Below are positions 42,250 through 51,279 of a stretch of DNA of 64,000 nt, one piece after another. A program made the position numbers and the translations under genes. Positions within the stretch are counted from its first letter, which is position 1; every line of letters begins with the position of its first letter. Source of the DNA: CAVQBP01 sp963740945 (GTDB taxonomy: Bacteria > Bacteroidota > Ignavibacteria > Ignavibacteriales > Ignavibacteriaceae); NCBI GenBank assembly GCA_963740945.1, contig CAVUGE010000030.1, positions 1-64,000 on the forward strand, read 5' to 3'. Below the pieces are notes generated by a model that saw only the letters and a list, made by a program, of their open reading frames with translations, was not told where the DNA came from and did no database searches.

Positions 42250-43511
42250 TGCCGCAGACAGCTTCACTTGCTACAAATTTAGCGCCTCCTTTTAAAATAG
42301 TAGTTAAGTATTTTATTACCGCAATCTTTTCTTTTCTAATTTTAAATATACTTCTAACTTTTAATTTTAATATTTTCAGAGGATATCATTTTCAACCTAA
42401 GCTTTTATCTATTACACATATAATGACTTTGGGCTGGATAACAATGACAATTTTCGGAGCATTGTTTCAGCTTATACCCGTGGTTCTTCAGGTAAAACTT
42501 TTTAGTGATACCCTTGCAGAAATACAATTCTGGATATTCTCTATCGGTGTTTTCATGTTAGTTTACAGTTTCTGGTTCTTCACAATTGATCTTCCGTTAA
42601 CTCTTGGTGCATCGCTAATTAATCTTGCCGTTATAATTTTTTTGATAAATATAATTGCAACATTAACAAAAGTAAAAGAATGGAATATAACTGCTACATA
42701 TTTATCTGCAGCTTTGTTTTATCTTTTAGTAACTGCTGTGGCCGGTCTACTGCTTGCTATTAATTTAGGATATCCCTACATAAACGGTAATCATTTGGGG
42801 TATATAAGTTATCATTTAATTATTGCAGTTGTAGGATGGGTCTCGATGGTAATCATGGGAGTTACCTTTAAGCTTGTTTCTATGTTCACATTAACTCATA
42901 ATTTTTCAACAAAGAGTGGTAAATGGGCTTTTGTTTTAATTAATATCGGTTTAATTGGTTTGTTATTTGAGCTGCATTCTAAAAATTTCAGCCTGTTTTT
43001 TATATCATCGTTAATAATTGCAGTTGGAATATTTTTCTTTTTATACCAGGTTTATGTAATATTTAAAGAAAGGGTTAGGAGAAAGCTCGATGCTCCTTTA
43101 AAATTTACTCGTACTGCCTTTATCTTTCTTATTCTCTCCACTTTATTCGGAATATCATTTTTAATTTTTGATTTGTCAAAAATTATGAACATTACACTTG
43201 CATTCGGATATCTGATATTTTTTGGTTTTATATCTATGTTGATAGTAGGTCAAATGTATAAAATAATCCCTTTTCTTACCTGGTATGATAAATACAGCAG
43301 CAAAGCAGGTATTGAAAAAGTTCCTACGTTAAAAGAAATGTATAATGAGAATATTTCATATATCCAGTACTATCTGATGCTCATTGCAGTCATTGCCGTA
43401 CCTGTTTTTGTACTGCTTAAATTTTATATTTTAGTTCTCGCATCTTTTGTTCTGATGCTTTTGAGCGTGATTCTTTTTGTTTTTAATATCACGAAAATCC
43501 TGGTGAAGTAA
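42249..43511 (+). CDS. Twelve-helix membrane protein of N-oxide clusters
   Basis: A 420-residue polytopic membrane protein with about 12 helices. Conserved-looking features are ITHIMTLGWITMTIFGALFQ near residues 55-74, YISYHLIIAVVGWVSMVIMG near 178-197 and FGFISMLIVGQMYKIIPFLT near 330-349. Each has a His or Tyr near the helix start and a glycine-rich helix, like the haem-binding helices of NnrS and cbb3-oxidase subunit I-type proteins. Such proteins accompany DUF2249 and DUF59 genes in denitrifiers. Probable haem or copper protein for NO handling in the inner membrane; the ligands cannot be proven. The next gene starts one base after its stop. Confidence 0.75.
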   Translation: MPQTASLATNLAPPFKIVVKYFITAIFSFLILNILLTFNFNIFRGYHFQPKLLSITHIMTLGWITMTIFGALFQLIPVVLQVKLFSDTLAEIQFWIFSIGVFMLVYSFWFFTIDLPLTLGASLINLAVIIFLINIIATLTKVKEWNITATYLSAALFYLLVTAVAGLLLAINLGYPYINGNHLGYISYHLIIAVVGWVSMVIMGVTFKLVSMFTLTHNFSTKSGKWAFVLINIGLIGLLFELHSKNFSLFFISSLIIAVGIFFFLYQVYVIFKERVRRKLDAPLKFTRTAFIFLILSTLFGISFLIFDLSKIMNITLAFGYLIFFGFISMLIVGQMYKIIPFLTWYDKYSSKAGIEKVPTLKEMYNENISYIQYYLMLIAVIAVPVFVLLKFYILVLASFVLMLLSVILFVFNITKILVK

Positions 43512-43512
43512 A

Positions 43513-43818
43513 ATGATTTTAACCGAAAATCAAATAATTGAAAAATTAAAAACTGTAATTGATCCTGAAATAGGAATAAACATTGTGGATCTCGGCTTAA
43601 TCTATAACCTAGAGTTTAGTGAAAATAAAGTTACAGTAACTATGGCTTTAACAACACTAGGCTGCCCTATGCATAATAGTATGCCTAATTGGGTAAAAGA
43701 AAGTTTATTGGGTATTTCACCTGACCTTTCTGTTGAAGTCAACTTAGTTTGGCAGCCGCCATGGTCGCCTGAAGATATGAGCGATGAAGCCAAACGACAG
43801 CTGGGGAGATTAAAGTAA
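43513..43818 (+). CDS. MIP18/SufT-like metal-sulfur cluster factor (DUF59)
   Basis: A 101-residue DUF59 protein: ENQIIEKLKTVIDPEIGINI, VDLGLIYNLEFSENKVTVTM, and LTTLGCPMHNSMPNWVKESL. The DPEIGxNIVDLGLIY start and the TxxGCPM cysteine site are hallmarks. These proteins help in iron-sulfur cluster assembly or carriage; the versions in DUF2249 operons may load a cluster in an N-oxide enzyme. It begins one base after the membrane protein gene and ends one base before the next gene, so it is in the middle of the operon. Confidence 0.93.
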   Translation: MILTENQIIEKLKTVIDPEIGINIVDLGLIYNLEFSENKVTVTMALTTLGCPMHNSMPNWVKESLLGISPDLSVEVNLVWQPPWSPEDMSDEAKRQLGRLK

Positions 43819-43819
43819 A

Positions 43820-44095
43820 ATGTTTTCTACTGTTAGATATTTTATAAAAACCAGTTTAATATTTCTTTTTGTCGGTTTATTATCGGGCATTTATATGTCT
43901 GTAAACGGATATGTATTGGGTAAAGGAAATAACTCTTCATTAATATCTGCGCACACACATATTATTTTAGTCGGCTCTGTAATGATGATGATTATGGGTG
44001 TAGCTTTATGGTTTTTTCCTAAACCGGATAAAGAAGATAAAAGATATAAGCCAGAATTAATTCTCTTCACCTATTATTTAATAACTAGATTTAAT
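43820..44095 (+). pseudogene. Haem-copper/cbb3-like small membrane protein, 3'-truncated
   Basis: The operon continues with MFSTVRYFIKTSLIFLFVGL, then SAHTHIILVGSVMMMIMGVALWFFPKP. A HTH motif at the start of a helix followed by GxxxxxxxGVALWFFP is typical of small cbb3-like haem-binding proteins (four to six helices, 150 residues or more) found with DUF2249 genes. After about 85 residues the sequence runs into a response-regulator fragment in another frame near 44085-44100, so only two helices remain. The junction is sharp. Confidence 0.65.
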
Positions 44096-44354
44096 GGAGC
44101 AAGTGAAACTTTTAAATCCTTCACTTATCATAACGGATATTAACCTTAATGGTCAACTGGATGGTATTGAAGCAATAGCTCGTTTAGAGAGTAACTATAA
44201 AATCCCTTATATTTTTATTACTGCTTTTGATGATTTTAGTAGACTCATTACTTCTTACTATCTAAATCCTATTAGTATAATAAGAAAACCTATTGACCAA
44301 ACTAATCTGTATGAGAGTGTTGAAAAAGCCCAACTGCATCTCGAACTGGTTTAG
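44094..44354 (+). pseudogene. Response regulator receiver domain fragment
   Basis: The frame LNPSLIITDINLNGQLDGIE, then YIFITAFDDFSRL and NPISIIRKPIDQTNLYESVE, is a receiver domain: phospho-accepting Asp in ITDINL, Thr in FITAF, Lys in RKPID. The first strand and helix (with the acidic pair) are missing, as is any output domain. It is joined directly to the truncated membrane gene. Minus-strand sequence near 44690-44825 reads like the last residues of a histidine kinase, so a two-component locus may once have been here. Confidence 0.65.
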
Positions 44355-44531
44355 ATATCCCCTTCGATAAAAATTTGAAGAGCTTTTAAAAAATATATTA
44401 TTCTACTTCAATCTATCAATTGTACCTCTAATCGGCGGTGAAGAACTCGCCTGCGAAATGTGTGTTTTAAAATATTTGTTCAGCATAAATTTGTTTTCAA
44501 TAATTAATTCTTAAAATGAAACAAAAAACAA

Positions 44532-44645
44532 ATGTCACAATTATTATTAATAATAGGATTATTTATTTTCACATTTATAATAAATTTGTTTGTCAGTTTT
44601 TTTGCAATGAAAAATGCAAAATATCAAAAAATGACAGATAAATAA
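44532..44645 (+). CDS. Small single-helix membrane protein (37 residues)
   Basis: ATG at 44532 opens MSQLLLIIGLFIFTFIINLF and then VSFFAMKNAKYQKMTDK, with one membrane helix and a basic, cytoplasmic end. No family is known to me. The ribosome binding site is weak (AAATGAAACAAAAA), so the gene is uncertain. Confidence 0.35.
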   Translation: MSQLLLIIGLFIFTFIINLFVSFFAMKNAKYQKMTDK

Positions 44646-44959
44646 TATTAAATCTTTTCAAATAGTCTTCTTTTTGTCTATAAAAAGTCTCGCGGTTATT
44701 TTTGAGGTAATTCAAAATAGAAATTTGAGCCTTCTTAGGGATTATCTACTTCATCATTAGCAGGTTCAGGAAATAGAACCTGAAGAGTTTCTTCGATAGA
44801 ACCTTTGTTACTTACAATAATTTGATAATTACGAAAGATAAATCAACCAAACGATGTAGCCCTTTTTTCATCCCTTTGCCCGATTGATTCAGTTTACATT
44901 CGTATTTACCTTTAATTAAAATTAACAAAGATATTATAATCAAATGAAAGGGATTTATT
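44646..44959. other. Gap with possible histidine kinase tail remnant
   Basis: On the minus strand, around 44690-44825, hand translation gives GSIEETLQVLFPEPANDEVD, a stop and EGSNFYFELPQK, like the extreme C terminus of a sensor histidine kinase or receiver-linked protein. No intact gene is present. AAGGG lies before the YtxH start at 44960. Confidence 0.3.
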
Positions 44960-45376
44960 ATGTCAAATAATTTTAATAGCGTTAAACGTTTTTTTATTGC
45001 ATTTTTGGCAGGTGGTACTGTCGGGGCAATAGTTGCATTATTAACTACTCCTAAAAGTGGAAGGAAACTTAGAGGAGATATAAAACAAAAGTCTGGAGAA
45101 TATTTTGATGAAGCTGATAAATATTTTACAGAGACAAAAATCAAAGCCGGTGAAATGATTAATGAAGGCAAAAGAAAATATGCAACGATAATGAATGATG
45201 TAACATCAAAACCTGAAGAAATTCTAAAAGATGCTCAACGAGTTTTTAAAGATGCAAAATTAAAAACAAAAGAGGTTTTACATTCCGGTAAAGAAAAAAT
45301 AGAAACTGAAACTGAGATATTGAAATCATCTGTAAAAGCCGGAATGGACTCTTATAATGAAGCTAAGAAATTCTAA
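44960..45376 (+). CDS. YtxH domain protein
   Basis: A 138-residue YtxH-type stress protein. Residues 8-30 hold the membrane segment FFIAFLAGGTVGAIVALLTT, directly followed by PKSGRKLRGDIKQKSGEYFD, the family hallmark (LxAPxSGxxxR). The rest is a long charged helix with LEA-like 11-residue periodicity. The family is membrane-associated and induced in stress or stationary phase in several phyla; its molecular role is unknown. AAAGGG precedes the start. It stands alone between regulator remains and the PEGA protein gene. Confidence 0.88.
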   Translation: MSNNFNSVKRFFIAFLAGGTVGAIVALLTTPKSGRKLRGDIKQKSGEYFDEADKYFTETKIKAGEMINEGKRKYATIMNDVTSKPEEILKDAQRVFKDAKLKTKEVLHSGKEKIETETEILKSSVKAGMDSYNEAKKF

Positions 45377-45573
45377 TTAAAAAAATGAACTTAACAGAAA
45401 TGTTAACAGTTATATTGCTAAAAGATTGTTAAATCGTGCATTTCATTAGTTTTAATACGGAGGTATTATCATTTAAACTTAATCCGCTTATCTAATCAGT
45501 TCTTGAACTGTCAAAAAAATAACTCACGTAACTAATGAAGTTTAATCTCAACTTCAAATATCAAGATTAATAT

Positions 45574-48144
45574 TTAGTGAATATCTTTATCCACTTCAAT
45601 AATAAAATCAGTCTTATTATCCTTTGCTTTTGTACCATAAAAGACAAGTTTCCAGGATCCGTCTGCTGCTTTTGAATAATTGATATCAGTGGAACTACTT
45701 TTTTTCACATTTTTATTATAAAAATTAAATATATTGCTTCCTCCTCCATTAGGTTCGGATATTTCCACTTTATCAAGCAAAACATCTTGATTAAAAGAGA
45801 ATGTAAAACGTGTTTGCAGCGTATATATTCTTACAGAAAGTTTATCGATTTTAACTGGTGAATTTTCGGTTAAGATTATATTTTTTGATGTTAATTGTCG
45901 TCTTATAACCTGGCAATTTACTGTAGTATCTTTATAATAATTTAGTTTTAAAGTAATGGAGTATGAACCTTCCGAGAGCTCAGAAAATGTATTAGGTGTG
46001 GTTTTTCCGGTGGTATTACTATTTATTATTATACTAGCACCTGCCGGTTCCGAAGAAACAAAAAGGCTGCCGGTTAATATCTCTTGCGTTAACACAATAC
46101 TTTTATTTATTTGTTGATTTCTGATTATAGTTACGTTAAATGTTGTATCATAATATCCGCCAAGTTTCAGCGTAAACTGATGGGAACCCTCTTCAAGGTT
46201 TCGGATAGTTGATGGTGTAAGTTTATTTGTATTTGTCCCAGATAAGAAAATTTGAGCATCACTTGGTGTCGATTCCAAAAGTACACTGCCGGTTGTTATC
46301 TCTTGAGTTAATGTGACATTTTTGATTACCTGCTGATTCCGGATTATTGTTACATTAAACGTTGTGTCTTTATATCCACTGAGTTTTAAAGTAAATTGAT
46401 AAGAATCCTCTGCCAGGTTCTGAATAGTTGAAGGAGTAAATATATTAGTGTTTGTACCTGATAAGAAAATCTGCGCACCGCTTGGTGTTGACTCCAAAAG
46501 TATACTGCCTGTTGTAATCTCTTTTGTTAAAGTAATTTTTTTATTTACCTGCTGGTTCCGGATTATTGTTACTTTAAATGTTGTATCTTTATAGCCGCTG
46601 GATTTTAATGTGAATTGATAAGAACCCTCTGCCAGGTTTTGAATAGTTGAGGGCGTAAGTTTATTTGTATTTGTTCCTGATAAGAAGATCTGAGCACCAC
46701 TTGGTGTTGATTCCAATAAAATACTGCCGGTCGTTATCTCTTGGGTTAATGTGACATTTTTGATTACCTGCTGATTCCGGATTATTGTTACATTAAACGT
46801 TGTGTCTTTATATCCGCTGAGTTTTAAAGTAAATTGATAAGAATCCTCTGCCAAGTTCTGAATAGTTGTAGGAGTTAATTTATTTGTATTAGTTCCTAAT
46901 TGATATATCTGCGCTCCGCTAGGAACTGACTGCAAAAGTATACTGCCGGTATTTATTGCTTGAATCAGAGTAATACTCTTACTTACCTGCTGATTATTGA
47001 TTATCGTTACATTAAACGTTGTATCTCTATATCCATTAAGTTTTAATGTAAACTGATGATTACCCTCATCGAGGTCTGCAATAGTCGAGGGAGTTAATTT
47101 ATTTGTATTTGCTCCCGATAAAAAAATTTGAGCACCGCTGGGCGATGATTCCAAAAGTACACTTCCCGATTCTGAAATCTTTTTTAAAATTATTGTCTCA
47201 TCTGTACGGTTACCTTTTACAATATGCACATTAAATGTAGTATCCATATAACCCTGGAGTTTTAAAGTGAATGCATAATCACCTTCATCAAGGTTTACTA
47301 TACCTTCCGGTGTAGTTTTGTTTGTATTTGAACCTGATATAAAGATTTGTGCACCATTTGGTACCGATTGTAAAAATACGCTTCCGGTTGTTTTGGTAGT
47401 TATAAGTGTAATTATTTTAGAAGTTGTTACTTTGTCTTTTATATTTACGCTAAAAGTTGTATCTACGCAATTTTCTTTTGATAAGGTAACTTCGTAGTCC
47501 CCTTCTGTTAGATTAAAGATGCTGTCAGGGGTAATTTTTTTTGTATCTACTCCGAATAAAAATATCCGGGCTCCGTTGGGAACTGATTCAACCGATAAAT
47601 TTCCAACACCTGGTGCTTTGTTTCTTAATTGAACAGAAATTGATGTTGTTGAGTCTTTTAAGATCGTAATACTGAAAGTCGAATCTAAAAAATTATCTTT
47701 AACTAAAGTTACCTGGTATGTTCCGGTCTCTAATCCTAAAATACTATCTGGTGTAACTTTATTGGTATTACTTCCCGATAAATAAATTATCGCCTCACTT
47801 GGTATTGATTCCAGGAATAAATTGCCGTATTCTTTTTCCTTTATTAATTTTGCATTAATATAAGTTGTTAGTCTATCATAAACTTTAATATTAAAATTTG
47901 TATCACAAAAACTATCTTTTTTTAATGTTATTTGATATTCTCCGCTTTCTAATCCTAAAATACTGTCTGGTGTTACTCGGTTTGTATTTGTCCCCATCAT
48001 GAAAATATATGCCCCTGATGGAGCAGAAATAATAACCAGTTTACTCCCGCTATTTGGATTTTCTACAACTATCTTATCAACGCATGTATTAATAAGTAAA
48101 GCTGTTAATATTGAGAAAAATATTAGAATTATCCAGTTTTTCAT
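45574..48144 (-). CDS. Surface protein with ten PEGA repeats
   Basis: An 856-residue exported protein built from ten tandem PEGA domains of about 72 residues, each with the pattern GSxLLESxPSGAQIFLSGTN, NTNKLTPSTI, GxYQFTLKLxGYKDTTFNV and a closing ITL strand. The signal region ends near TCVDK and could be a weak lipobox (Cys21). A 110-residue C-terminal domain (LSVRIYTLQTRFTFSFNQDV to FIIEVDKDIH) is different. PEGA domains are small beta-sandwiches on surface or envelope proteins and may bind peptidoglycan or partner proteins. Repeats 5-9 are nearly identical in DNA, above all 7-9, so copy number should vary by recombination. It has no operon partner. Confidence 0.9.
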   Translation of the reverse strand: MKNWIILIFFSILTALLINTCVDKIVVENPNSGSKLVIISAPSGAYIFMMGTNTNRVTPDSILGLESGEYQITLKKDSFCDTNFNIKVYDRLTTYINAKLIKEKEYGNLFLESIPSEAIIYLSGSNTNKVTPDSILGLETGTYQVTLVKDNFLDSTFSITILKDSTTSISVQLRNKAPGVGNLSVESVPNGARIFLFGVDTKKITPDSIFNLTEGDYEVTLSKENCVDTTFSVNIKDKVTTSKIITLITTKTTGSVFLQSVPNGAQIFISGSNTNKTTPEGIVNLDEGDYAFTLKLQGYMDTTFNVHIVKGNRTDETIILKKISESGSVLLESSPSGAQIFLSGANTNKLTPSTIADLDEGNHQFTLKLNGYRDTTFNVTIINNQQVSKSITLIQAINTGSILLQSVPSGAQIYQLGTNTNKLTPTTIQNLAEDSYQFTLKLSGYKDTTFNVTIIRNQQVIKNVTLTQEITTGSILLESTPSGAQIFLSGTNTNKLTPSTIQNLAEGSYQFTLKSSGYKDTTFKVTIIRNQQVNKKITLTKEITTGSILLESTPSGAQIFLSGTNTNIFTPSTIQNLAEDSYQFTLKLSGYKDTTFNVTIIRNQQVIKNVTLTQEITTGSVLLESTPSDAQIFLSGTNTNKLTPSTIRNLEEGSHQFTLKLGGYYDTTFNVTIIRNQQINKSIVLTQEILTGSLFVSSEPAGASIIINSNTTGKTTPNTFSELSEGSYSITLKLNYYKDTTVNCQVIRRQLTSKNIILTENSPVKIDKLSVRIYTLQTRFTFSFNQDVLLDKVEISEPNGGGSNIFNFYNKNVKKSSSTDINYSKAADGSWKLVFYGTKAKDNKTDFIIEVDKDIH

Positions 48145-48382
48145 TACAAATTCTATTATAGGATAGATTCATAAAAGATATATCAAATCTCTACACATTC
48201 TAATTATTACATCTTTTTTTTATAATTAATTAAAAATAATTACCGGTGAATACAATCTGAAGAGAATCTAAATAATTCACAATGCTGATAATAATATAAC
48301 ATTATTAATATTTAAATCTATATATCAAAGGGATGAAAAACAAATTAATTCCTTTAGCATATGATTTTTGCAAAGTGATACC

Positions 48383-48529
48383 ATGATGAATTCAAATAAT
48401 ATGAAGATGGATAGTACCAGGCACAAAATGGGAAAGAAAAAAATGATGTGGGATTCAACCAAATCAAAAACTAGCAAACACTGGAAAAAGAAAACAGATA
48501 AAATGAGGGACACTACAAAAACTTATTAA
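48383..48529 (+). CDS. Short Lys/Met-rich protein, paralogue piece of 49765 gene
   Basis: A 48-residue frame, MMNSNNMKMDSTRHKMGKKK and MMWDSTKSKTSKHWKKKTDK, ending in MRDTTKTY. It repeats the composition and the end of the secreted protein at 49765-50079 (MDSTKxKT repeats, end KDTTKSY), but lacks that protein's signal peptide; a short frame with MKNKLIPLAYDFCKV lies just before it (48331). It is probably a shortened duplicate whose 5' part was lost or frameshifted. Confidence 0.4.
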   Translation: MMNSNNMKMDSTRHKMGKKKMMWDSTKSKTSKHWKKKTDKMRDTTKTY

Positions 48530-48865
48530 TTTATTAATTAAATAGTAGTCTTCTGCATAATTACCAATATAAATTTGTCTTAAAAGTAGAGGAAACGTAT
48601 AGATTCTTTTTCTTAATCTTTTAAGACATTTTTATTTTCTTTGCAAAGAAGAATCAAGAATATGCGAAACATTACAATTCAGTTGAGTTGGTTAACCTAT
48701 CAATCTTTTTTTATATTTATTACTGTCTCAAACAGAAATAAATTATCCTATATAGATCTATTAACAGAATATTTCAAAAACAGGGCGCAAATTAATTTGC
48801 TAAAGAAAAATTTGTTTTGTATATATATGAATATCACTAATTCATAAAGGACCTATCCAATAATA
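48530..48865. other. Gap before the NarL-type regulator, 336 bp
   Basis: No gene is supported. An open frame at 48641-48847 lacks a ribosome binding site and resembles nothing. AAAGGACC lies before the ATG of the regulator at 48866. Confidence 0.45.
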
Positions 48866-49567
48866 ATGAAAAAAATTCCGATCGTAGTTATAGAAGACAA
48901 CAGGCTGTTGAGGGAAGGTATAACAACGATGATTAAGGAACAGCCGGATCTAAAAGTAACAGCTGCCTTTGGGGACTGTGCAAAAGCGTTACAATTTATC
49001 CGCCAATCTCAACCAAATATAGTCCTTCTAGATCTCGGTTTAAGAAATCAAAATAGTTTAAACTTTGCAAAAGTATTAAAAAAGGATTTTCAAAAAATAA
49101 AAATTATAATGATGGATCTTGTTCCCATACAGGAAGATTTATTAGTTTTTGTGCAAGCAGGGGTTTCAGGGTTTATACTTAAAGAGGCATCTGTAAATGA
49201 ATTTCTTAAAACAATCAGGTCGGTTGCAAGTGGAGTTAAAGCGCTGCCGTCGAATTTAACCGAATCACTCTTTTCCCAGATTGTTAATAAGGCAGTAAAC
49301 AAATCAAATCCTTCAAAGATAATTGAATCTGTAAAATTGACTAAACGCGAAAGGCAAGTAATTGACTTAGTTTCAGATGGTTTGATTAATAAAGAAATTG
49401 CACAAAAGCTTAATCTCTCAACTTATACTGTAAAGAGTCATATTCATAACATATTGGAAAAGCTTGCTATCCACACACGTTTACAGATTGCAAATTTTGC
49501 ACATACTTCAAATGATTATAATACAGATATAAAATCAATTTCTTTAATCGAGGGGCAAGAGGAGTAA
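48866..49567 (+). CDS. NarL/FixJ-type response regulator
   Basis: A 233-residue response regulator with a receiver domain (acidic E10/D11, phospho-acceptor D56 in VLLDLGL, Lys in FILKEAS near 109) and a LuxR-type DNA-binding domain with LTKRERQVIDLVSDGLINKE near 155-174, followed by IAQKLNLSTYTVKSHIHNIL. It would be phosphorylated by a sensor kinase, but no kinase is encoded close by, so it is an orphan in the window. Downstream is a secreted Lys/Met-rich protein gene and upstream a piece of the same family, both possible targets. The family call is certain. Confidence 0.93.
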   Translation: MKKIPIVVIEDNRLLREGITTMIKEQPDLKVTAAFGDCAKALQFIRQSQPNIVLLDLGLRNQNSLNFAKVLKKDFQKIKIIMMDLVPIQEDLLVFVQAGVSGFILKEASVNEFLKTIRSVASGVKALPSNLTESLFSQIVNKAVNKSNPSKIIESVKLTKRERQVIDLVSDGLINKEIAQKLNLSTYTVKSHIHNILEKLAIHTRLQIANFAHTSNDYNTDIKSISLIEGQEE

Positions 49568-49644
49568 TCCTTTATTCATCCCTTTGCACTATTGATGTAG
49601 AATTCATTTCCCTTTATTATAATGTACATTAAATAAAAGTTAAA

Positions 49645-49668
49645 GCGGCACTAACAGCGGCACTAACA
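49645..49668. repeat. Tandem 12-bp duplication GCGGCACTAACA
   Basis: Two exact head-to-tail copies of GCGGCACTAACA, followed 20 bp later by a looser TGTTAACA word. It lies 96-119 bp before the start of the secreted Lys/Met-rich protein gene and may be a regulator site or chance slippage. Confidence 0.6.
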
Positions 49669-49764
49669 AATCGACAACAATGTTAACAATTAACCAGCTA
49701 ATAAAATAATTGCTTACAAGCTTTAAATTAATTGTTTTAACAAACATCTTTAAAGGAGAAAAAA

Positions 49765-50079
49765 ATGAAAACACGCTTAATTGCTTTAGTTATGGTTCTT
49801 TCAATTTTTGTTTTAGGTATAAATAATTCATTTGCTCAAGAAAAGACAGCAAAGAAGACTCATCATAAAACTATGATGATGGATAGTACTAAAGTCAAAA
49901 CACACAATATGGAACCGACAAAAGACATGATGATGGATAGTACTAAAGTCAAAACACACAAAATGGAATCGACAAAAGACATGAAGATGGATAGCACTAA
50001 AGCTAAAACACTCAAAATGAAATCGACAAAATCCAAATCTTTGATGAAATCAAAGAAAGATACAACAAAAAGTTATTAA
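49765..50079 (+). CDS. Secreted Lys/Met-rich repeat protein
   Basis: A 104-residue exported protein: signal peptide of 24 residues (cut after SFA), then three near-identical repeats of about 20 residues with the unit MMMDSTKVKTHKMESTKD, and an end KSLMKSKKDTTKSY. It is extremely basic, rich in Lys, Thr and Met and free of Cys, hence unordered. Clusters MMMDS and HHKTMMMDS could bind copper or silver ions, or the chain may bind acidic polymers or DNA outside the cell. AAAGGAG lies 7 bases before the ATG and a clear terminator follows, so it is a separate, well expressed-looking unit. I know no named family. Confidence 0.75.
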   Translation: MKTRLIALVMVLSIFVLGINNSFAQEKTAKKTHHKTMMMDSTKVKTHNMEPTKDMMMDSTKVKTHKMESTKDMKMDSTKAKTLKMKSTKSKSLMKSKKDTTKSY

Positions 50080-50108
50080 TTTGTTGGCATTTTCATTTTA
50101 TAAATTAA

Positions 50109-50134
50109 GGAGAGTTATTTAACTCTCCTTTTTT
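50109..50134 (+). terminator. Rho-independent terminator of 49765 gene
   Basis: GGAGAGTT, loop ATTT and AACTCTCC form a perfect 8-bp stem followed by six T. It lies 30 bp behind the stop at 50079. Confidence 0.9.
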
Positions 50135-50307
50135 GAAATTTTACCTCTCAAATTGCATTAAAATAAATGATGTTTTAACTTTTGTTATTCGTTCAATAGG
50201 TTTCCCCTGCCTTTTGATGACAAAGTGTAAAACCTTCTTTCATCCCCTGGAAGAAGTCTTTTTATTGTTATTCAAAAATGTTAATTTAAATTTTTATCAT
50301 ATCCACC

Positions 50308-50403
50308 ATGCTCGAGGTGCAAGCTTTAATAATCATTCTTGAAAGGGAAAAACTAATAAATCAAGATGAGATTTTAGAAGAAGTGCGTGTGCTGATGGAG
50401 TAG
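50308..50403 (+). pseudogene. Short helical peptide remnant (31 residues)
   Basis: The frame reads MLEVQALIIILEREKLINQD and EILEEVRVLME. LEVQALIxxLxxKxIIxxEE is the usual start of small helical proteins near DNA-methyl and nif-like genes, which are 60-90 residues long. Without a ribosome binding site and with an early TAG it is likely a remnant. Confidence 0.3.
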
Positions 50404-50451
50404 AAGATTAGGAAGTTGAGAGGGACATCTCTTGCCGGTTATATTTAAAAT

Positions 50452-50808
50452 ATGCAATCGCTTCTGAAGGAATCAAAAACCAATTACATATTTATTGAAC
50501 ACCCTGAACTTCACCTCCAATCATCAAAACATAAACACTTACCCGGCATACTATACTATCACGATTCAATGTTAATGATTGAAACCCACAGCGAACTGCT
50601 TGTAAGAGGACTTCCGCTTAGAATTTCAAAAGGTTATATGAACAAGAAAGACTTTTCACTATTGCATTTCAGAAAGTACAAAGGAGAAACCAAAGTAAAA
50701 AGACTGACATTAAATTCTAAAGACATTTTCAAAACACCGTTACCCGCAGACTTTTTCGATACAACCATACCGGCAGCAAAACAACTTACGGAAGCAAATA
50801 TGAATTAA
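50452..50808 (+). pseudogene. AAA ATPase (DUF3696-type) C-terminal fragment
   Basis: The frame encodes YIFIEHPELHLQSSKHKHLP and, later, MIETHSELLVRGLPLRISKG. EQPELHLHP (Walker B/D-loop) and ETHSExLxxRL (H-loop) are the hallmarks of OLD/SMC-type AAA proteins with a DUF3696 tail, common in defence genes. Walker A and the larger part are missing. It lies directly before repeat copy 3. Not functional. Confidence 0.65.
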
Positions 50809-50835
50809 AGGCAATATTAGCTCTATAATCTGCAA

Positions 50836-51279
50836 ATTCAAAAAAGGCCTCTCAACCCCCCTTTTTAAAAAGAAAATTATTTAGCCATACCTAACTATGC
50901 CTCACCCCGGGTAGTTGAGAGGCTGTTTTTGACGAAAAAAAGGAAAATAGAAACCTATCTCAACCCATAAATTTCACTAATCTTAAAATGTTTGTCTAGG
51001 CTAAACAAAAATTGTATATCTACCTAACTCAAAAAACGAAGACATGTCTTACAAAATAGCTGAAATAAGAATGCCCGCTCGAAGCGGGCATTCCATAATT
51101 ATCATAAATATTAATTTTCTAATCAAGTATCACTCTAAGAATAATATTCTTTTCACATTCATCCTATGAACTATGATACACAAAGAATGAGCCCGAACAT
51201 TTTCTTTTATCTCTAGTATTATAAAATTTTGCTAGTAATAAAATAAATCATCGACATTAAGGTTATATCCTTTTATCTT
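50836..51279 (+). repeat. Structured palindromic repeat copy 3 with 440-bp duplicated block
   Basis: Core 50847-50923 starts GCCTCTCAAC and ends GTTGAGAGGC. Compared with copy 4 it lacks 17 bp inside (GAGTTTTGTTTAAAAAC), so the inner right arm of the hairpin is deleted. Outside the core TCAAAAA pairs with TTTTTGA. The following 350 bp are nearly identical to 63511-63867, up to TTATATCCTTTTATCTT, and include the hairpin at 51069-51093. Confidence 0.88.
51069..51093. terminator. 11-bp perfect hairpin, terminator-like
   Basis: GAATGCCCGCT, loop CGA and AGCGGGCATTC make a perfect GC-rich stem. It has no T-run behind it (CATAATTATC follows), so it is a weak intrinsic terminator or a processed RNA end. 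The same hairpin is in copy 4 at 63656-63680. Confidence 0.5.

Noticed and set aside
48641..48847. 68-residue ORF before the NarL-type regulator
   Set aside because: No ribosome binding site and no sequence pattern of a real protein.
50133..50342. 69-residue ORF after the terminator
   Set aside because: It begins inside the terminator T-run and has no recognisable features.
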